49,267 nucleotides of DNA from Puniceicoccaceae bacterium. Its GTDB lineage: Bacteria; Verrucomicrobiota; Verrucomicrobiia; Opitutales; Opitutaceae. Location of the stretch: the NCBI GenBank assembly GCA_007695295.1, contig REEB01000117.1, positions 1 through 49,267 of the forward strand, in the 5' to 3' direction. The translations under genes were made by a program, and so were the position numbers. Numbering within the stretch: position 1 is the first letter of the stretch; every line of letters begins with the position of its first letter. Shown here piece by piece: positions 7,191-16,732 of the stretch. The notes below the pieces were generated by a model. That model was not told the DNA's origin. It did not search any database and saw only the letters and a program-made list of their open reading frames with translations.

Positions 7191-8957
7191 ATGAACCGGA
7201 GCCGATTTGCCTGCGGATACCGTCACTGGCTGGTTTTCCTGACCGTCCTGGTGGGCTTTGTCGGGGTCGGTTACCGGCTGGTGCATCTGCAGGTGGTCCA
7301 GGGAGAACAATTGCGTCTGCAGGCGGAGTCCCTCCGGGAGCAGCACCAGACCTATGCGGCCCGGCGGGGGAATATCCGTGATTCCGCGGGGCAACTGCTG
7401 GCCACCAGCAGCATCCTGCATGATTACGGCGTCGACCAGACCAGGCTCCATCCCGCCGATCGCCGCAAACTTCCCGAACTCGCCGAACTCCTGCAGATCC
7501 CTCTGCCCGAGTTGGAGCGGCTGATCTATGGCTTCGAAATCCCGCGGCAGTGGCTGAGGTTGAAGCGCGGGGTGGACGACGACACTCACCGGCGGATCAG
7601 CGCCCTCGACTTCAAAGGGGTGTATGGAAACCGCTACTACGAGCGGGTCTATCCCGGGCGTTCCATGGCCGCCCATGTCATCGGTTATCTCAATCGCGAA
7701 AGCACCCCGGTGACCGGGGTGGAGCGGCATTTCGACTTTTACCTGCGGGGGCAGAACGGCTGGGGTCGCACCATTCTTGACGGACGGAGAAACGAGCAGT
7801 CCCGCTTCCGCGATGTGGCGGTGGCGCCCCGGGACGGACTGGATGTGATTCTGTCGCTGGACCGGGTGGTCCAGCACCATATCGAAGAACAGATAACCGC
7901 TCTCGTGGACGGCTTTCGTCCCGACGGCGTGACCGTGATCGTTTCCCGGCCCGCGGATGGTTTCATCCTCGGGCTGGGAAATTATCCCACCTTCGATCTC
8001 AACCACTTCAACCGCGCTCCCCTCGAACATCAGCGCAATCGTGCCGTCACCGACGTGTTCGAACCCGGTTCGACCTTTAAGATCGTGCCCACGGCCGCGG
8101 CCCTCGAGCTGGGCCTGGTGAATGAGAGGACCCTGATCGACTGCAGTTTGCGGTCTCTGGATTATCGTGGCCGGCGGGTCGGCCTGCCCTCCGATGTGCG
8201 TTCCTACGGCACGCTCTCCCTTCCCGAAGTCGTGGCCAAGTCCAGCAACAGCGGCACCGCCCAGATCGGCCTGCTCCTCGGGCGGCAAGCGCTCCATGAC
8301 TATGCCTCCGCCTTTGGATTCGGCGAACCGACCGGTTATCCGTTGGGCGGGGAAGTGCGCGGCATTCTCCACCCGGTTTCCGCCTGGGACGGTCTCACCA
8401 TCACCCGCTTGCCCATCGGCCACGCCGTCAGCGCAACCCCGCTGCAAGTGCACTTTGCCATGTGCGCCATCGCCAATGGAGGGCTGCTCATGCAGCCGCA
8501 GGTGGTCCGGCGGATCGAGGACGGGGAGGGCCGCATCGTGCTCGAGGTCGAGCCGGTCTTTCGCCGCCGGGTGGTTTCTCGGGAAACGGCCCAGCGGATG
8601 AGCCGCCTGCTCGCCGGTGCGGTTTCGACGGAAGGGACCGCCTCCCGGGCGGCGCTGCCGAACCACCATGTCGCCGGCAAGACCGGCACCACCCAGAAGA
8701 TCGTCGACGGCCGCTATTCCCGCAGCCAGCACATCGCAACCTTCAGCGGTTTCTTCCCCGCCGAACGTCCCGAGGTGGCGATCACCGTGGTGGTGGACAA
8801 TCCCCGCCATGCCGGCACCGGCTACGGCGGTCTGGTCGCAGCGCCCGCCTTCCGCGATCTGGCCCTGGCCCTGATCAATCATCTCAACATCCCGCCCTCC
8901 GACCTGAGAAACACCTATGTCGCTTTTGAACGGAACCCAGCTGATCGGCTACCTTGA
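7191..8957 (+). CDS. ftsI: Septal peptidoglycan transpeptidase FtsI (PBP3)
   Basis: Class B penicillin-binding protein, 588 residues, that cross-links septal peptidoglycan. One N-terminal membrane anchor (WLVFLTVLVGFVGVGYRLV, residues 13-31), then the PBP dimerisation/pedestal domain (RRGNIRDSAGQLLATS) and the transpeptidase domain with all three active-site motifs: S294TFK, S351SN and K497TG. No PASTA domains. Ends NPADRLP. The leader is pyrimidine-rich without a Shine-Dalgarno, 45 bases after the ftsL-like stop. It is placed directly before murE as in many dcw clusters and works with FtsW encoded downstream. Confidence 0.95.
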   Translation: MNRSRFACGYRHWLVFLTVLVGFVGVGYRLVHLQVVQGEQLRLQAESLREQHQTYAARRGNIRDSAGQLLATSSILHDYGVDQTRLHPADRRKLPELAELLQIPLPELERLIYGFEIPRQWLRLKRGVDDDTHRRISALDFKGVYGNRYYERVYPGRSMAAHVIGYLNRESTPVTGVERHFDFYLRGQNGWGRTILDGRRNEQSRFRDVAVAPRDGLDVILSLDRVVQHHIEEQITALVDGFRPDGVTVIVSRPADGFILGLGNYPTFDLNHFNRAPLEHQRNRAVTDVFEPGSTFKIVPTAAALELGLVNERTLIDCSLRSLDYRGRRVGLPSDVRSYGTLSLPEVVAKSSNSGTAQIGLLLGRQALHDYASAFGFGEPTGYPLGGEVRGILHPVSAWDGLTITRLPIGHAVSATPLQVHFAMCAIANGGLLMQPQVVRRIEDGEGRIVLEVEPVFRRRVVSRETAQRMSRLLAGAVSTEGTASRAALPNHHVAGKTGTTQKIVDGRYSRSQHIATFSGFFPAERPEVAITVVVDNPRHAGTGYGGLVAAPAFRDLALALINHLNIPPSDLRNTYVAFERNPADRLP

Positions 8958-9033
8958 ACGACCGCTTCCACCATCCCCATCCCGCCTGCCCGGAACGCGT
9001 TCCGGCCGGCGGGTGTCTCGTGTTCGTAAACTC

Positions 9034-10530
9034 ATGCCCACGGATCGCCATTTGAGCCGGCTCTTCGCCGGCATTCCCACGATTCATGCCAAAGGCCCTC
9101 CCGACCAGGAGATCCGGCAAATCGCCATCGACAGTCGGCGGGTTGTACCCGGTGGCCTCTTCTTCGCGCTCCCCGGCCAGCGCACCGATGGAACCGGCTT
9201 CATCGACGAGGCCATGCGGCGCGGCGCTGTCGCTGTGGTCTCCCCCCGGCCGCTCGCTTTTGTCCCCAAGGGCGTGACCCACCTCCAGGTGAGCGACCCC
9301 CGTGAAGCGCTGGCCGCCGTGGCCCGGCGATTCTACGCCCGGCCCGATGAAGCCCTGGAAGTGTTCGGCGTCACCGGCACCAACGGCAAAACCACTGTCG
9401 CCAGCCTGCTGCGGCATCTGTTGCGGGCCGCCGGCCATCAATGCGGCCTGCTCGGCACCATTCACTACGACCTCGGCGCCCGCACGGTTCCCTCCTTCCG
9501 CACCACTCCGGAAGCCCACGACACTTTCGGCATGCTGGCACAGATGAGGGATGCCGGCTGCACCGCCGCCGCCCTCGAAATCAGCTCCCACGGCCTCGAC
9601 CAGAGCCGGGTGCGCGGCATGCAGATCCAGGGAGCCGCTTTTCTCAATCTTACCCGCGACCACCTCGATTACCACGGCTCCATGGAGGCCTACTTCGAGG
9701 TCAAGGCCCGGCTTTTCACCGGTCAAAACGGCCCCTTGCCCAAGGTCGCGGCGATCAACCTCGACGATCCCTACGGCCTGCGCCTGCTCGAACGCATCCC
9801 GCAGGAGGTGCGGCTCGTCACCTTCGGACTCAACTCCTCCGCGGAACTTTGGGCCGACCAGCTCGAACTGGGCCTGGAAGGCAGCGCTTTCGTGGTCCAT
9901 GCCGCCGGCGAGCAATTCAAGGCCCGCACACCGCTGATCGGCGGTTACAATGTCAGCAACACCCTCGCCGCCCTCGCCTTGTTGCACGGCCGGGGGGTGC
10001 CCCTGGGGCCGCTGGTGGCGGCGCTGAAGGATTTTCCCGGCATCCCCGGGCGGATGGAGCGCATCACCCATGCCCACGGTTTCGGAGCCGTGGTCGACTA
10101 CGCCCACACCGACGATGCCCTCAGCAATGCCCTCGGCATGCTCCGGAGCATCACGCCCGGCCGCCTGCTGGTGGTCTTCGGTTGTGGTGGCAAGCGCGAC
10201 CGCTCCAAGCGCCCCACGATGACCCGTGCGGTCCAACGAGGCGCCGACCTCGCCTGGGCGACGGCTGACAACCCCCGCGGAGAACCGCTCGCCCGGATCT
10301 TCGAGGACATGAAGGAAGGGGTCGACGATCCCTCCACCATCCGCTGGGTCGAGGATCGGCGGCACGCGATTTCCCTCGCTCTTGATGAAGCCCGCCCCGG
10401 GGACTGCGTACTGGTGGCGGGCAAAGGGCATGAGACCTTCCAGGAATTTGCCGACACCGTGGTGCCCTTCGACGACCGCCAGGTGCTGCGCGAACTACTC
10501 TCCATACGCAGCATCAAAATGCCGATGTGA
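9034..10530 (+). CDS. murE: UDP-MurNAc-tripeptide synthetase MurE
   Basis: Cytoplasmic ATP-dependent ligase adding the third stem-peptide residue to UDP-MurNAc-L-Ala-D-Glu. 498 residues from ATG 9034 (MPTDRHLSRLFAGIPTIH); an earlier in-frame GTG-type start at 8917 would overlap ftsI and add 39 unconserved residues. Domains: N-terminal uridine-binding (IAIDSRRVVPGGLFFALPG), central ATPase with P-loop GVTGTNGKTTVASLL, substrate motif EISSHGLDQSRVRG, and the C-terminal ligase domain with DNPRGEP. The DNPR motif marks meso-diaminopimelate-adding MurE in characterised enzymes, so a meso-DAP peptidoglycan is inferred. Confidence 0.94.
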   Translation: MPTDRHLSRLFAGIPTIHAKGPPDQEIRQIAIDSRRVVPGGLFFALPGQRTDGTGFIDEAMRRGAVAVVSPRPLAFVPKGVTHLQVSDPREALAAVARRFYARPDEALEVFGVTGTNGKTTVASLLRHLLRAAGHQCGLLGTIHYDLGARTVPSFRTTPEAHDTFGMLAQMRDAGCTAAALEISSHGLDQSRVRGMQIQGAAFLNLTRDHLDYHGSMEAYFEVKARLFTGQNGPLPKVAAINLDDPYGLRLLERIPQEVRLVTFGLNSSAELWADQLELGLEGSAFVVHAAGEQFKARTPLIGGYNVSNTLAALALLHGRGVPLGPLVAALKDFPGIPGRMERITHAHGFGAVVDYAHTDDALSNALGMLRSITPGRLLVVFGCGGKRDRSKRPTMTRAVQRGADLAWATADNPRGEPLARIFEDMKEGVDDPSTIRWVEDRRHAISLALDEARPGDCVLVAGKGHETFQEFADTVVPFDDRQVLRELLSIRSIKMPM

Positions 10531-11942
10531 TGGCAGGGTATCTCCAGCCGGCCGAGCTACTCGCGGGAACAGGGGGGAGTTGGATCGGCGATCCACCCGC
10601 GGAACTGACGGGCGCATCCATCGACACCCGCACCCTCGCGCCCGGTGAGCTTTTCATAGCCCTGCGCGGGGCGGAGCGCGACGGCCATGCCTACCTCGCC
10701 GCCGCCGCCGCCGGCGGCGCCGCCGCCGCGGTCGTCTCCACCCCGGATCCCGGCCTGGCCATGCCCCAGCTGGTGGTGGACGACACCCTGGCCGCGCTCC
10801 ACCGGCTGGCCCGTGCCCGGCGGGCGGCCTTTGCGGGACCGGTCATCGGCTTGACCGGATCCTGCGGCAAGACTTCGACCAAGGATCTGCTCGCCCTGCT
10901 CCTCGGAGGCGACGAGGTGGTCGCCCGCACCCGGGGGAATTTTAATAACAGGATCGGCCTGCCCCTGACACTTCTGGGTGTGCGGCCGGGCCGGCATCAA
11001 TTTGCTGTGATCGAGGCTGGCATCAGCCTGCCCGGTGAGATGGACGAACTCGCCGCCCTGCTCGTCCCGGACCATGTGATCGTGACGCTGGTGGCGGAAG
11101 TTCATCTCGAAGGGCTCGGCAGCATCGAAGGCGTGGCGGAGCAAAAAGCCCGCCTTCCGGCCGCCCGCCGCGGCGGTGGTTGGGTGGTTTTTCCCGGGGA
11201 CTGCCTGCGGTTCGAGGCCTTTCGACGCCTGGCTGCTCCGGGTCTGATCGTGGGCCCGGCGGAGGCCGTGGTCCCGACGGGCTTCGGCGTGGTCCTGCCC
11301 GAGCTGAACTGGCGGGCCGATGGCGCCGTCAACCTGATTCTGCCCGATGGGGAAGCTCCCTCCGGCCGGGAACACTACCTGCTCACTGGGGCCGGCAGCG
11401 GCATGGCCCGCAATGCCGCTCTGGCATTGGTTCTCGCGCGCCGGCTCGGGATGCCGGCGGCGGTCCTGCGGGAGCGTTTGCTGCGCTGGAAACCGCCGCG
11501 CTGGCGGGGTGAGCTGCTGCGCCGCGGCCGGGCCCTCATCTGGGCGGACTGTTACAACGCCAGTCCGGTTTCCCTGGCCGACGCCCTCGAGACCTTCAAC
11601 CGCCGCTTCCCGGCCGAGCGGGAGCGGCTCTTCATCCTTGGCTCGATGCTGGAGCTGGGTTCCGCCGCCGCCGACTGGCACCGTAAGCTGGGCGCCGGGG
11701 CCGGATTCGGGCCGCACGACACGGTCTGGTATATTGGCGACCATGGCAAGGACTTCGCCGCCGGCGCGGCCGCGGCCGGCTGGCGCGGGCGGATTCGGTT
11801 TTTCTCCGATCCGGCGGAGCTTGCGCCGATGGTGCGTGACTTCGAAGGCCCCGTTCTGATCAAAGGCAGCCGCCGCTGGAAGCTGGAGACCTGCCTCCCG
11901 CCCGAAACCGCCGCCCCCTCGAACCGGGAGGTCCCATGCTGA
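10530..11942 (+). CDS. murF: UDP-MurNAc-pentapeptide synthetase MurF
   Basis: Adds D-Ala-D-Ala to the UDP-MurNAc tripeptide; 470 residues from ATG 10530, which shares one base with the murE stop (an alternative GTG lies one codon earlier). N-terminal domain: GASIDTRTLAPGELFIALRG. Central ATPase: P-loop IGLTGSCGKTSTKDLLALLL then TRGNFNNRIGLPLTLL. C-terminal Mur ligase domain: IWADCYNASPVSLADALETF, the family's YNANP-type motif, here with Ser in place of the second Asn. Its dipeptide substrate comes from Ddl, encoded 9 kb downstream in the same cluster. Confidence 0.94.
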   Translation: MAGYLQPAELLAGTGGSWIGDPPAELTGASIDTRTLAPGELFIALRGAERDGHAYLAAAAAGGAAAAVVSTPDPGLAMPQLVVDDTLAALHRLARARRAAFAGPVIGLTGSCGKTSTKDLLALLLGGDEVVARTRGNFNNRIGLPLTLLGVRPGRHQFAVIEAGISLPGEMDELAALLVPDHVIVTLVAEVHLEGLGSIEGVAEQKARLPAARRGGGWVVFPGDCLRFEAFRRLAAPGLIVGPAEAVVPTGFGVVLPELNWRADGAVNLILPDGEAPSGREHYLLTGAGSGMARNAALALVLARRLGMPAAVLRERLLRWKPPRWRGELLRRGRALIWADCYNASPVSLADALETFNRRFPAERERLFILGSMLELGSAAADWHRKLGAGAGFGPHDTVWYIGDHGKDFAAGAAAAGWRGRIRFFSDPAELAPMVRDFEGPVLIKGSRRWKLETCLPPETAAPSNREVPC

Positions 11943-13036
11943 GCTGGTTGGCCGAGTATGAAGCTGTTTTCGGACCGTTGCGGCTGCTGCGGTTCATCAC
12001 CTTTCGCACGCTCGCGGCCGCGGGCACCGCACTCCTCATCGGCTTCATCATCGGCCCGTGGCTCATCGCCACGCTCCGCCGCTTCAGCCTGCAGCAGAGC
12101 CTGCGTGGCAAAGAGGAAGTCGGCCGCCTGGCCGAGCTTCACGAGGGCAAGAAAAATACGCCCACCATGGGCGGGCTGATCATCTTCTGCGGCATCATGA
12201 TCAGCGCCCTGCTCTGGGCCCGGCCCAACATCTACGTCGGCGTCGCCCTCGCGGTCTACGCCAGTCTCACCGTGCTGGGATTTCTCGACGACTGGCTCAA
12301 AGTCTCCCGCCGCAACAGCCGCGGCCTGTCCTCCCGCCGCAAACTGGCCTGGCAGACGCTCACCGCCGCCGCCGCGCTCGCGCTCCTGCTCTGGCACCCG
12401 GAGAGCGCGGCCAAAATGCGGGAAATCTGGATTCCCTTTCTCAAGGATCCCGTGTTGACGGCGGCCCCGATCGCTCTGGTCTTCGGGCTCTTCTTTCTCG
12501 TCCTCGTGGGCTCCAGCAACGCCATCAACCTGACCGACGGCGTGGACGGCCTCGCCATCGGCTGCACCATCTCAGTGGGCTTGGTTTACGCCATCATGGC
12601 CTACGCCTCCGGCCACGCCATCATTGCAGATTACCTGCTCATCAGCAACGTGCCCGGTACCGGGGAGCTGACCGTGGTCTGCGGGGCGATGGTGGGGGCG
12701 GGGATGGCCTTTCTCTGGTTCAACAGCCACCCCGCCGAGGTGTTCATGGGGGACACCGGCTCACTTGCCCTCGGGGGGATGATCGGGGCGGTCGCCTTTA
12801 TGGTCCACCAGCCGTTGACCCTGGTGGTGGTGGGGGGTATCTTCGTGCTCGAAGCCCTTTCGGTCATTCTGCAGGTCGGATCCTACCGGCTGCGGGGCAA
12901 GCGGATATTCCGCATGGCCCCGCTGCACCACCACTTCGAGCTGGCCGGCTGGGCTGAAACCAAAGTTGTCATACGATTCTGGATACTCTCTTTGCTCTTC
13001 GCCCTCGCCGGGCTCGGCACCCTGAAACTCCGATGA
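11936..13036 (+). CDS. mraY: Phospho-MurNAc-pentapeptide transferase MraY
   Basis: Integral membrane enzyme that transfers phospho-MurNAc-pentapeptide to undecaprenyl phosphate (lipid I). 366 residues with about ten membrane segments. Family signatures in order: KKNTPTMGGLII, FLDDWLKV (catalytic Asp pair), SSNAINLTDGVDGLAIG, FNSHPAEVFMGDTGSLALGG and RMAPLHHHFELAGW (the HHH segment). It overlaps murF by seven bases, and a clear Shine-Dalgarno (GGGAGG) sits 4 bases before the ATG inside murF, one of the few strong ones in this cluster. Confidence 0.97.
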   Translation: MLSWLAEYEAVFGPLRLLRFITFRTLAAAGTALLIGFIIGPWLIATLRRFSLQQSLRGKEEVGRLAELHEGKKNTPTMGGLIIFCGIMISALLWARPNIYVGVALAVYASLTVLGFLDDWLKVSRRNSRGLSSRRKLAWQTLTAAAALALLLWHPESAAKMREIWIPFLKDPVLTAAPIALVFGLFFLVLVGSSNAINLTDGVDGLAIGCTISVGLVYAIMAYASGHAIIADYLLISNVPGTGELTVVCGAMVGAGMAFLWFNSHPAEVFMGDTGSLALGGMIGAVAFMVHQPLTLVVVGGIFVLEALSVILQVGSYRLRGKRIFRMAPLHHHFELAGWAETKVVIRFWILSLLFALAGLGTLKLR

Positions 13037-14364
13037 CCGCATCCTCCTTATTTCTGCCCCACTGGCTCAAGGACGCCCTCGCCGCCCCGGTGGCGGTGCT
13101 TGGGGCCGGACGCAGCGGCCTGGCCGCGGCCGCGCTCCTCCGCCGCCTCGGAGCGGAGCCAGTCCTCTACGACGAGGCTCGGATGGAAGGGGTCGAGCCG
13201 CTTGCCTTTGACCAAGCCCACGCCCGCCGCCACCGGCTGGTGGTGTACAGCCCGGGCTTTCCGCCCCGCCATCCCTGGCTGGAGGAGGCCCGCGGCGCGG
13301 GCTGCGAATGTGTCGGCGAGATGGACCTTGCCGGACTGCTGTGGCCGGGCCGGATCATCGCCGTCACCGGCACCAACGGCAAAACCACCATCACCGCCTT
13401 TCTCGCCGAGGCCCTGCGGGCCCTGGGGCTGGATGCGCGCGCCGCCGGCAACATCGGGCGGCCCTTCGCCTCACTCTTCACGGAATCGCCCGGTCCGGAG
13501 TCCATCGCGGTCTGCGAAGTCAGCTCCTTCCAAGCCGAAACGATGCGCTATTTCCGGGCCTGGGCGACGCTTTGGCCCAATTTTGCCGAGGACCATCTCG
13601 AGCGCCACCGGACGTTGGAAAAGTATTTCCACGCCAAATACAACCTTGTGAAACGCACCGAGGCCGACCGCGTTTTCTTCGGCCCGAGTGTCTTTGCCAC
13701 CGCCCGCTCCCTGCGCCTGGATCTGCCCGTCGGCAACCTCGTGCCGATGGAACACCTCGCCGTCGACCCCCGGCTGGAGGGGACGCCCTTTGCCCGCTTT
13801 CCCCAGCGCACCAACTACACTCTCGTGGAAACATTCTGGAAGCGGATGGGCTGGCCGGTGGAGAAACTCCTGGAAACGGCGCGGACCTTTCAATTGCCGC
13901 CCCACCGGCTCAACCTCGTGGCGACCCGCGACGGAGTCGAGTTCTGGAACGACTCCAAGGCAACCAACTACCATGCCGTGGAAGCGGCCTTGGACTGTTT
14001 CTCGGGTCCGGTGCGTTGGATCGCGGGCGGGCGGATGAAAGGCGGGGACCTGGCCGGCTTTGCGGGAAGGATCCACGCCCGCATCGAGGCCGCCTATTTC
14101 ATCGGTGAAGCCGCTTCGGGGCTGGCCCGGGCTTTCACCGACTGTGGCCATCCGGACTTCCAGATTTGCAGCAACCTCGAGGAGGCGGTCACCACCGCGG
14201 CCGCCGAGGCCCATCCTGGTGACACCGTCCTCTTCAGTCCGGCTTTTGCCAGCTATGATCAGTTCCGCGATTATGCCGACCGCGGCGAACGCTTCGAAAC
14301 CTGTGTGCGCGGGCTCCGCGCAGGCGTTTTTTTGTTAGCCACCTCCCGCCCCTCGAAACCATAA
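13033..14364 (+). CDS. murD: UDP-MurNAc-L-alanine:D-glutamate ligase MurD
   Basis: Cytoplasmic ligase that adds D-glutamate; 443 residues. Rossmann-like N-terminal domain (VAVLGAGRSGLAAAALLRRLGAE), central ATPase with P-loop IIAVTGTNGKTTITAFL, substrate signature EVSSFQAET and WPNFAEDHLERH, and C-terminal domain with WNDSKATNYHAVEAAL and the typical closing motif VLFSPAFASYDQFRDYADRG. Overlaps mraY by four bases (ATGA). Residues match the family well; nothing odd. Confidence 0.95.
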   Translation: MTASSLFLPHWLKDALAAPVAVLGAGRSGLAAAALLRRLGAEPVLYDEARMEGVEPLAFDQAHARRHRLVVYSPGFPPRHPWLEEARGAGCECVGEMDLAGLLWPGRIIAVTGTNGKTTITAFLAEALRALGLDARAAGNIGRPFASLFTESPGPESIAVCEVSSFQAETMRYFRAWATLWPNFAEDHLERHRTLEKYFHAKYNLVKRTEADRVFFGPSVFATARSLRLDLPVGNLVPMEHLAVDPRLEGTPFARFPQRTNYTLVETFWKRMGWPVEKLLETARTFQLPPHRLNLVATRDGVEFWNDSKATNYHAVEAALDCFSGPVRWIAGGRMKGGDLAGFAGRIHARIEAAYFIGEAASGLARAFTDCGHPDFQICSNLEEAVTTAAAEAHPGDTVLFSPAFASYDQFRDYADRGERFETCVRGLRAGVFLLATSRPSKP

Positions 14365-14371
14365 TCCCATC

Positions 14372-15472
14372 ATGAACACCCAGAAGATTTTCCTGATCGT
14401 CGCCGGGGCGCACCTCCTTGGGTTCGTCGTTTTTCTGACGGTCCAGGGTATCCGCTCCGCCGGCTCCGAGTCCGCCGCGGATGTCCACCAGCCTCCCGCC
14501 GTCGAAGCCGTTGAAGGCGAAACCGCCGAGGCCTGGACCGCCCGTCTGGCCCAGGCTGCTCCCCTGAGCGGGTCCACCCCCGCCGAGCGCGCCCGCCAGG
14601 CACCGACCCGCCCCGCGGATCCCCCCCGGCCCTCGCCCCGGGAGCGCGATGAACCACTCCTGCGCCCCCTCCCCCCCCCACCGCGCGACGCGGAAGCCCA
14701 ACGCCCCCCTTCCGGTCCTCCCCCCACCATCGACTACACCGTCCAGCGCGGTGACAGCCTTTGGGTGCTGGCCCGTCGCTTCGGCACTTCGGTGGACAAC
14801 TTGGTCGCCCTCAATCCGGATATCCAAGCCTCCAGCATCCAGGTGGGCCAAGTCATCAAAGTGCCGCGCCCGGGGACGGAGGAGCCCTCCACGGCCGAAG
14901 CCCGGACGGAAACGCGCCCTCCCGCGGAGGCGCGGCCGGAGCCCGACCGCGGGGCGCCCACCACCTACGTGGTGCAGCGGGGGGACTCGCTCTCCCGCAT
15001 CGCCGCCCGGCACAACGTAACCGTCTCCGCCCTGCGTGAAGCCAACAACATCCGCGGTGACCTCATCCAGGTCGGTCAGGAACTCACCATTCCCGGGACC
15101 GCGCCCGCCCGCCGTCCCTCCCACGATGTGCCCCGGGAGGAATTGGTGCGGGTAACCCTTGAGCCCGGCGACACCCTCGGTGCGATTGCCCAGCGCTTCG
15201 ATGTTTCCGTGCAGGAGTTGATGCGTGCCAACAACATCTCCGACCCACGGCGTGTTCGTGCCGGCCAGGAAATCGTCATTCCCGGTTTCCAAGCCGTCGA
15301 TCCCGCTCCCGCCCAGGAGCGCACTCCTTCCCCCCGACCGGCCCAGCCGCCCCAGCAGCAGCGCCGGGCCGATCCCGACCCCCGGACCTTGCCCGAGGAT
15401 CTCGATTCGCTCCTGCCCGATGACCTCGAGCCCGTTCCGGTCATTCCGATCCAGGAAGCGCCCCGCCGTTGA
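14372..15472 (+). CDS. Membrane-anchored protein with three LysM domains
   Basis: 366-residue protein with an N-terminal membrane anchor or uncleaved signal (IFLIVAGAHLLGFVVFLTVQG), a long Pro/Ala-rich linker (about residues 30-120), and three LysM peptidoglycan-binding domains: YTVQRGDSLWVLARRFGTS..., YVVQRGDSLSRIAARHNVT... and VTLEPGDTLGAIAQRFDVS..., each ending in QxIxIPG-like strands. A second Pro/Gln-rich stretch and an acidic C-terminus (LPEDLDSLLPDDLEPV) follow. It starts 7 bases after murD and precedes ftsW, so it is probably co-transcribed with the divisome. It has no recognisable hydrolase domain. A role as a septal peptidoglycan-binding or scaffold protein is inferred from position. 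Confidence 0.85.
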   Translation: MNTQKIFLIVAGAHLLGFVVFLTVQGIRSAGSESAADVHQPPAVEAVEGETAEAWTARLAQAAPLSGSTPAERARQAPTRPADPPRPSPRERDEPLLRPLPPPPRDAEAQRPPSGPPPTIDYTVQRGDSLWVLARRFGTSVDNLVALNPDIQASSIQVGQVIKVPRPGTEEPSTAEARTETRPPAEARPEPDRGAPTTYVVQRGDSLSRIAARHNVTVSALREANNIRGDLIQVGQELTIPGTAPARRPSHDVPREELVRVTLEPGDTLGAIAQRFDVSVQELMRANNISDPRRVRAGQEIVIPGFQAVDPAPAQERTPSPRPAQPPQQQRRADPDPRTLPEDLDSLLPDDLEPVPVIPIQEAPRR

Positions 15473-15571
15473 GAGATTCTTGATGCTGTCCGGCCGGCCC
15501 ATCCATGCATCCACCCGCGGGGGTCCTTTCCTGAGCCCGGGCGTCCGCGGCTTCCAGCCCTGCTGCGAGTG

Positions 15572-16732
15572 ATGGCCCGCCCGACCGCCATCTCCGCCTC
15601 CGCCGCCTCCGGCCATGGTCCGGTGGCGGTGCTGATGCTGGCCGCCGCCGCCCTCACGCTGTTGGGGCTGGCGATCATGTTCAGCGCCAGCGTCACCGCG
15701 CACTCCAATGCCCAGTATTTCATCCACCGGCAATTGATCTGGGTCTGCGTCGCTCTGGCCGCGATGGTGGTGGTTTGGCAGGTGCCGCTGGACTGGCTGC
15801 GCTCGCTGGCCTGGGTCTTGGGAGGGCTGGCACTGGCTTCGCTGGTGCTGGTGCTCATCCCCGGCATCGGACTGGAAATCAACGGCAGCCGCCGCTGGCT
15901 GGATCTCGGTCCGATGCGGGTTCAACCAAGTGAGTTTGCAAAACTCGCCCTCATCTTCTGCCTCGCCCATTACTGCGGATTGAACCAGAACGCCATCGGC
16001 GAGTTCTGGAAAGGCTTTGTCCTGCCCTGTGCCGGCATCGGAGTGGTCTTCGTCCTCCTCATGCTCGAGCCCGACTACGGCACCGCGGTCCTGACGGCTG
16101 GTCTCGGCGTGTTGCTGCTTTTCCTGGCCGGCGCCCGGCTGATCTACCTCGTGCCGAGCGGGGTGGCCGGTTTGGGATTGTTCACGATCGCGGTCATGGC
16201 CAATCCGGTCCGCCAGGCCCGCATCCTCGCCTTTCTCGATCCCGAAACAAGCAGGTCCGATGCCGGGTACCAGCTTTACCAGGCTAAGCTCGCCTTCGGC
16301 GTCGGCGGGACCACCGGGGTCGGCCTCGGCAATGGCAGCCAGCAGTTCGCCTACCTTCCGGAGGCGCACACCGACTTTATTTTTGCCATTGTGGGCGAGG
16401 AGCTGGGGCTGGTCGCCGCGCTCGGGGTGGTGATCCTCTATGCCACCGTGCTGGTGGCGGGGGTGCTGCACCTGCGGCGTGCGCCGACCCTGTTTCATTA
16501 CCTCCTGCTCGCGGGCTGCCTGCTCCTGCTCTCCCTGCAGTCTCTGATCAATCTGGGCGTCGTCACCGGCTGCTTGCCGACGAAAGGCATTGCCCTTCCG
16601 TTTATTAGCTACGGCGGCTCCAACCTGGTCTTGATGGGCATGATCCTCGGCCTCGTCCTCAACTCCCACCGCACGTGGTCCTCCCCGGTGCTGCGGGAGC
16701 GGCGGCGCACCCTGCGGGAGGTGTCGGTATGA
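15572..16732 (+). CDS. ftsW: Septal peptidoglycan glycosyltransferase FtsW (SEDS family)
   Basis: Polytopic SEDS-family protein that polymerises lipid II at the septum with FtsI as partner. 386 residues, about ten membrane segments. Diagnostic motifs: INGSRRWLDLGPMRVQPSEFAKL, LMLEPDYGTAVL, the extracellular LPEAHTDFIFAIVGEELG (holding the Asp essential in SEDS proteins) and GCLPTKGIALPFISYGGSNL. The ATG at 15572 is preferred over a GTG one codon earlier. The 99 bases between the LysM gene and ftsW hold nothing I can identify. Its stop overlaps the murG start. Confidence 0.95.
   Translation: MARPTAISASAASGHGPVAVLMLAAAALTLLGLAIMFSASVTAHSNAQYFIHRQLIWVCVALAAMVVVWQVPLDWLRSLAWVLGGLALASLVLVLIPGIGLEINGSRRWLDLGPMRVQPSEFAKLALIFCLAHYCGLNQNAIGEFWKGFVLPCAGIGVVFVLLMLEPDYGTAVLTAGLGVLLLFLAGARLIYLVPSGVAGLGLFTIAVMANPVRQARILAFLDPETSRSDAGYQLYQAKLAFGVGGTTGVGLGNGSQQFAYLPEAHTDFIFAIVGEELGLVAALGVVILYATVLVAGVLHLRRAPTLFHYLLLAGCLLLLSLQSLINLGVVTGCLPTKGIALPFISYGGSNLVLMGMILGLVLNSHRTWSSPVLRERRRTLREVSV

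Noticed and set aside
6813-8882. Minus-strand open frame of about 689 codons
   Set aside because: It is antisense to ftsL and ftsI and matches no family; same GC-driven shadow effect. The minus-strand frames at 8884-10431, 10557-11744, 23805-25742 and 31590-33353 were rejected for the same reason.
14234-16669. Long open frame of about 811 codons on the minus strand
   Set aside because: It lies wholly opposite murD, the LysM gene and ftsW, whose motifs are clear; its product is low-complexity and typical of antisense frames in GC-rich DNA.
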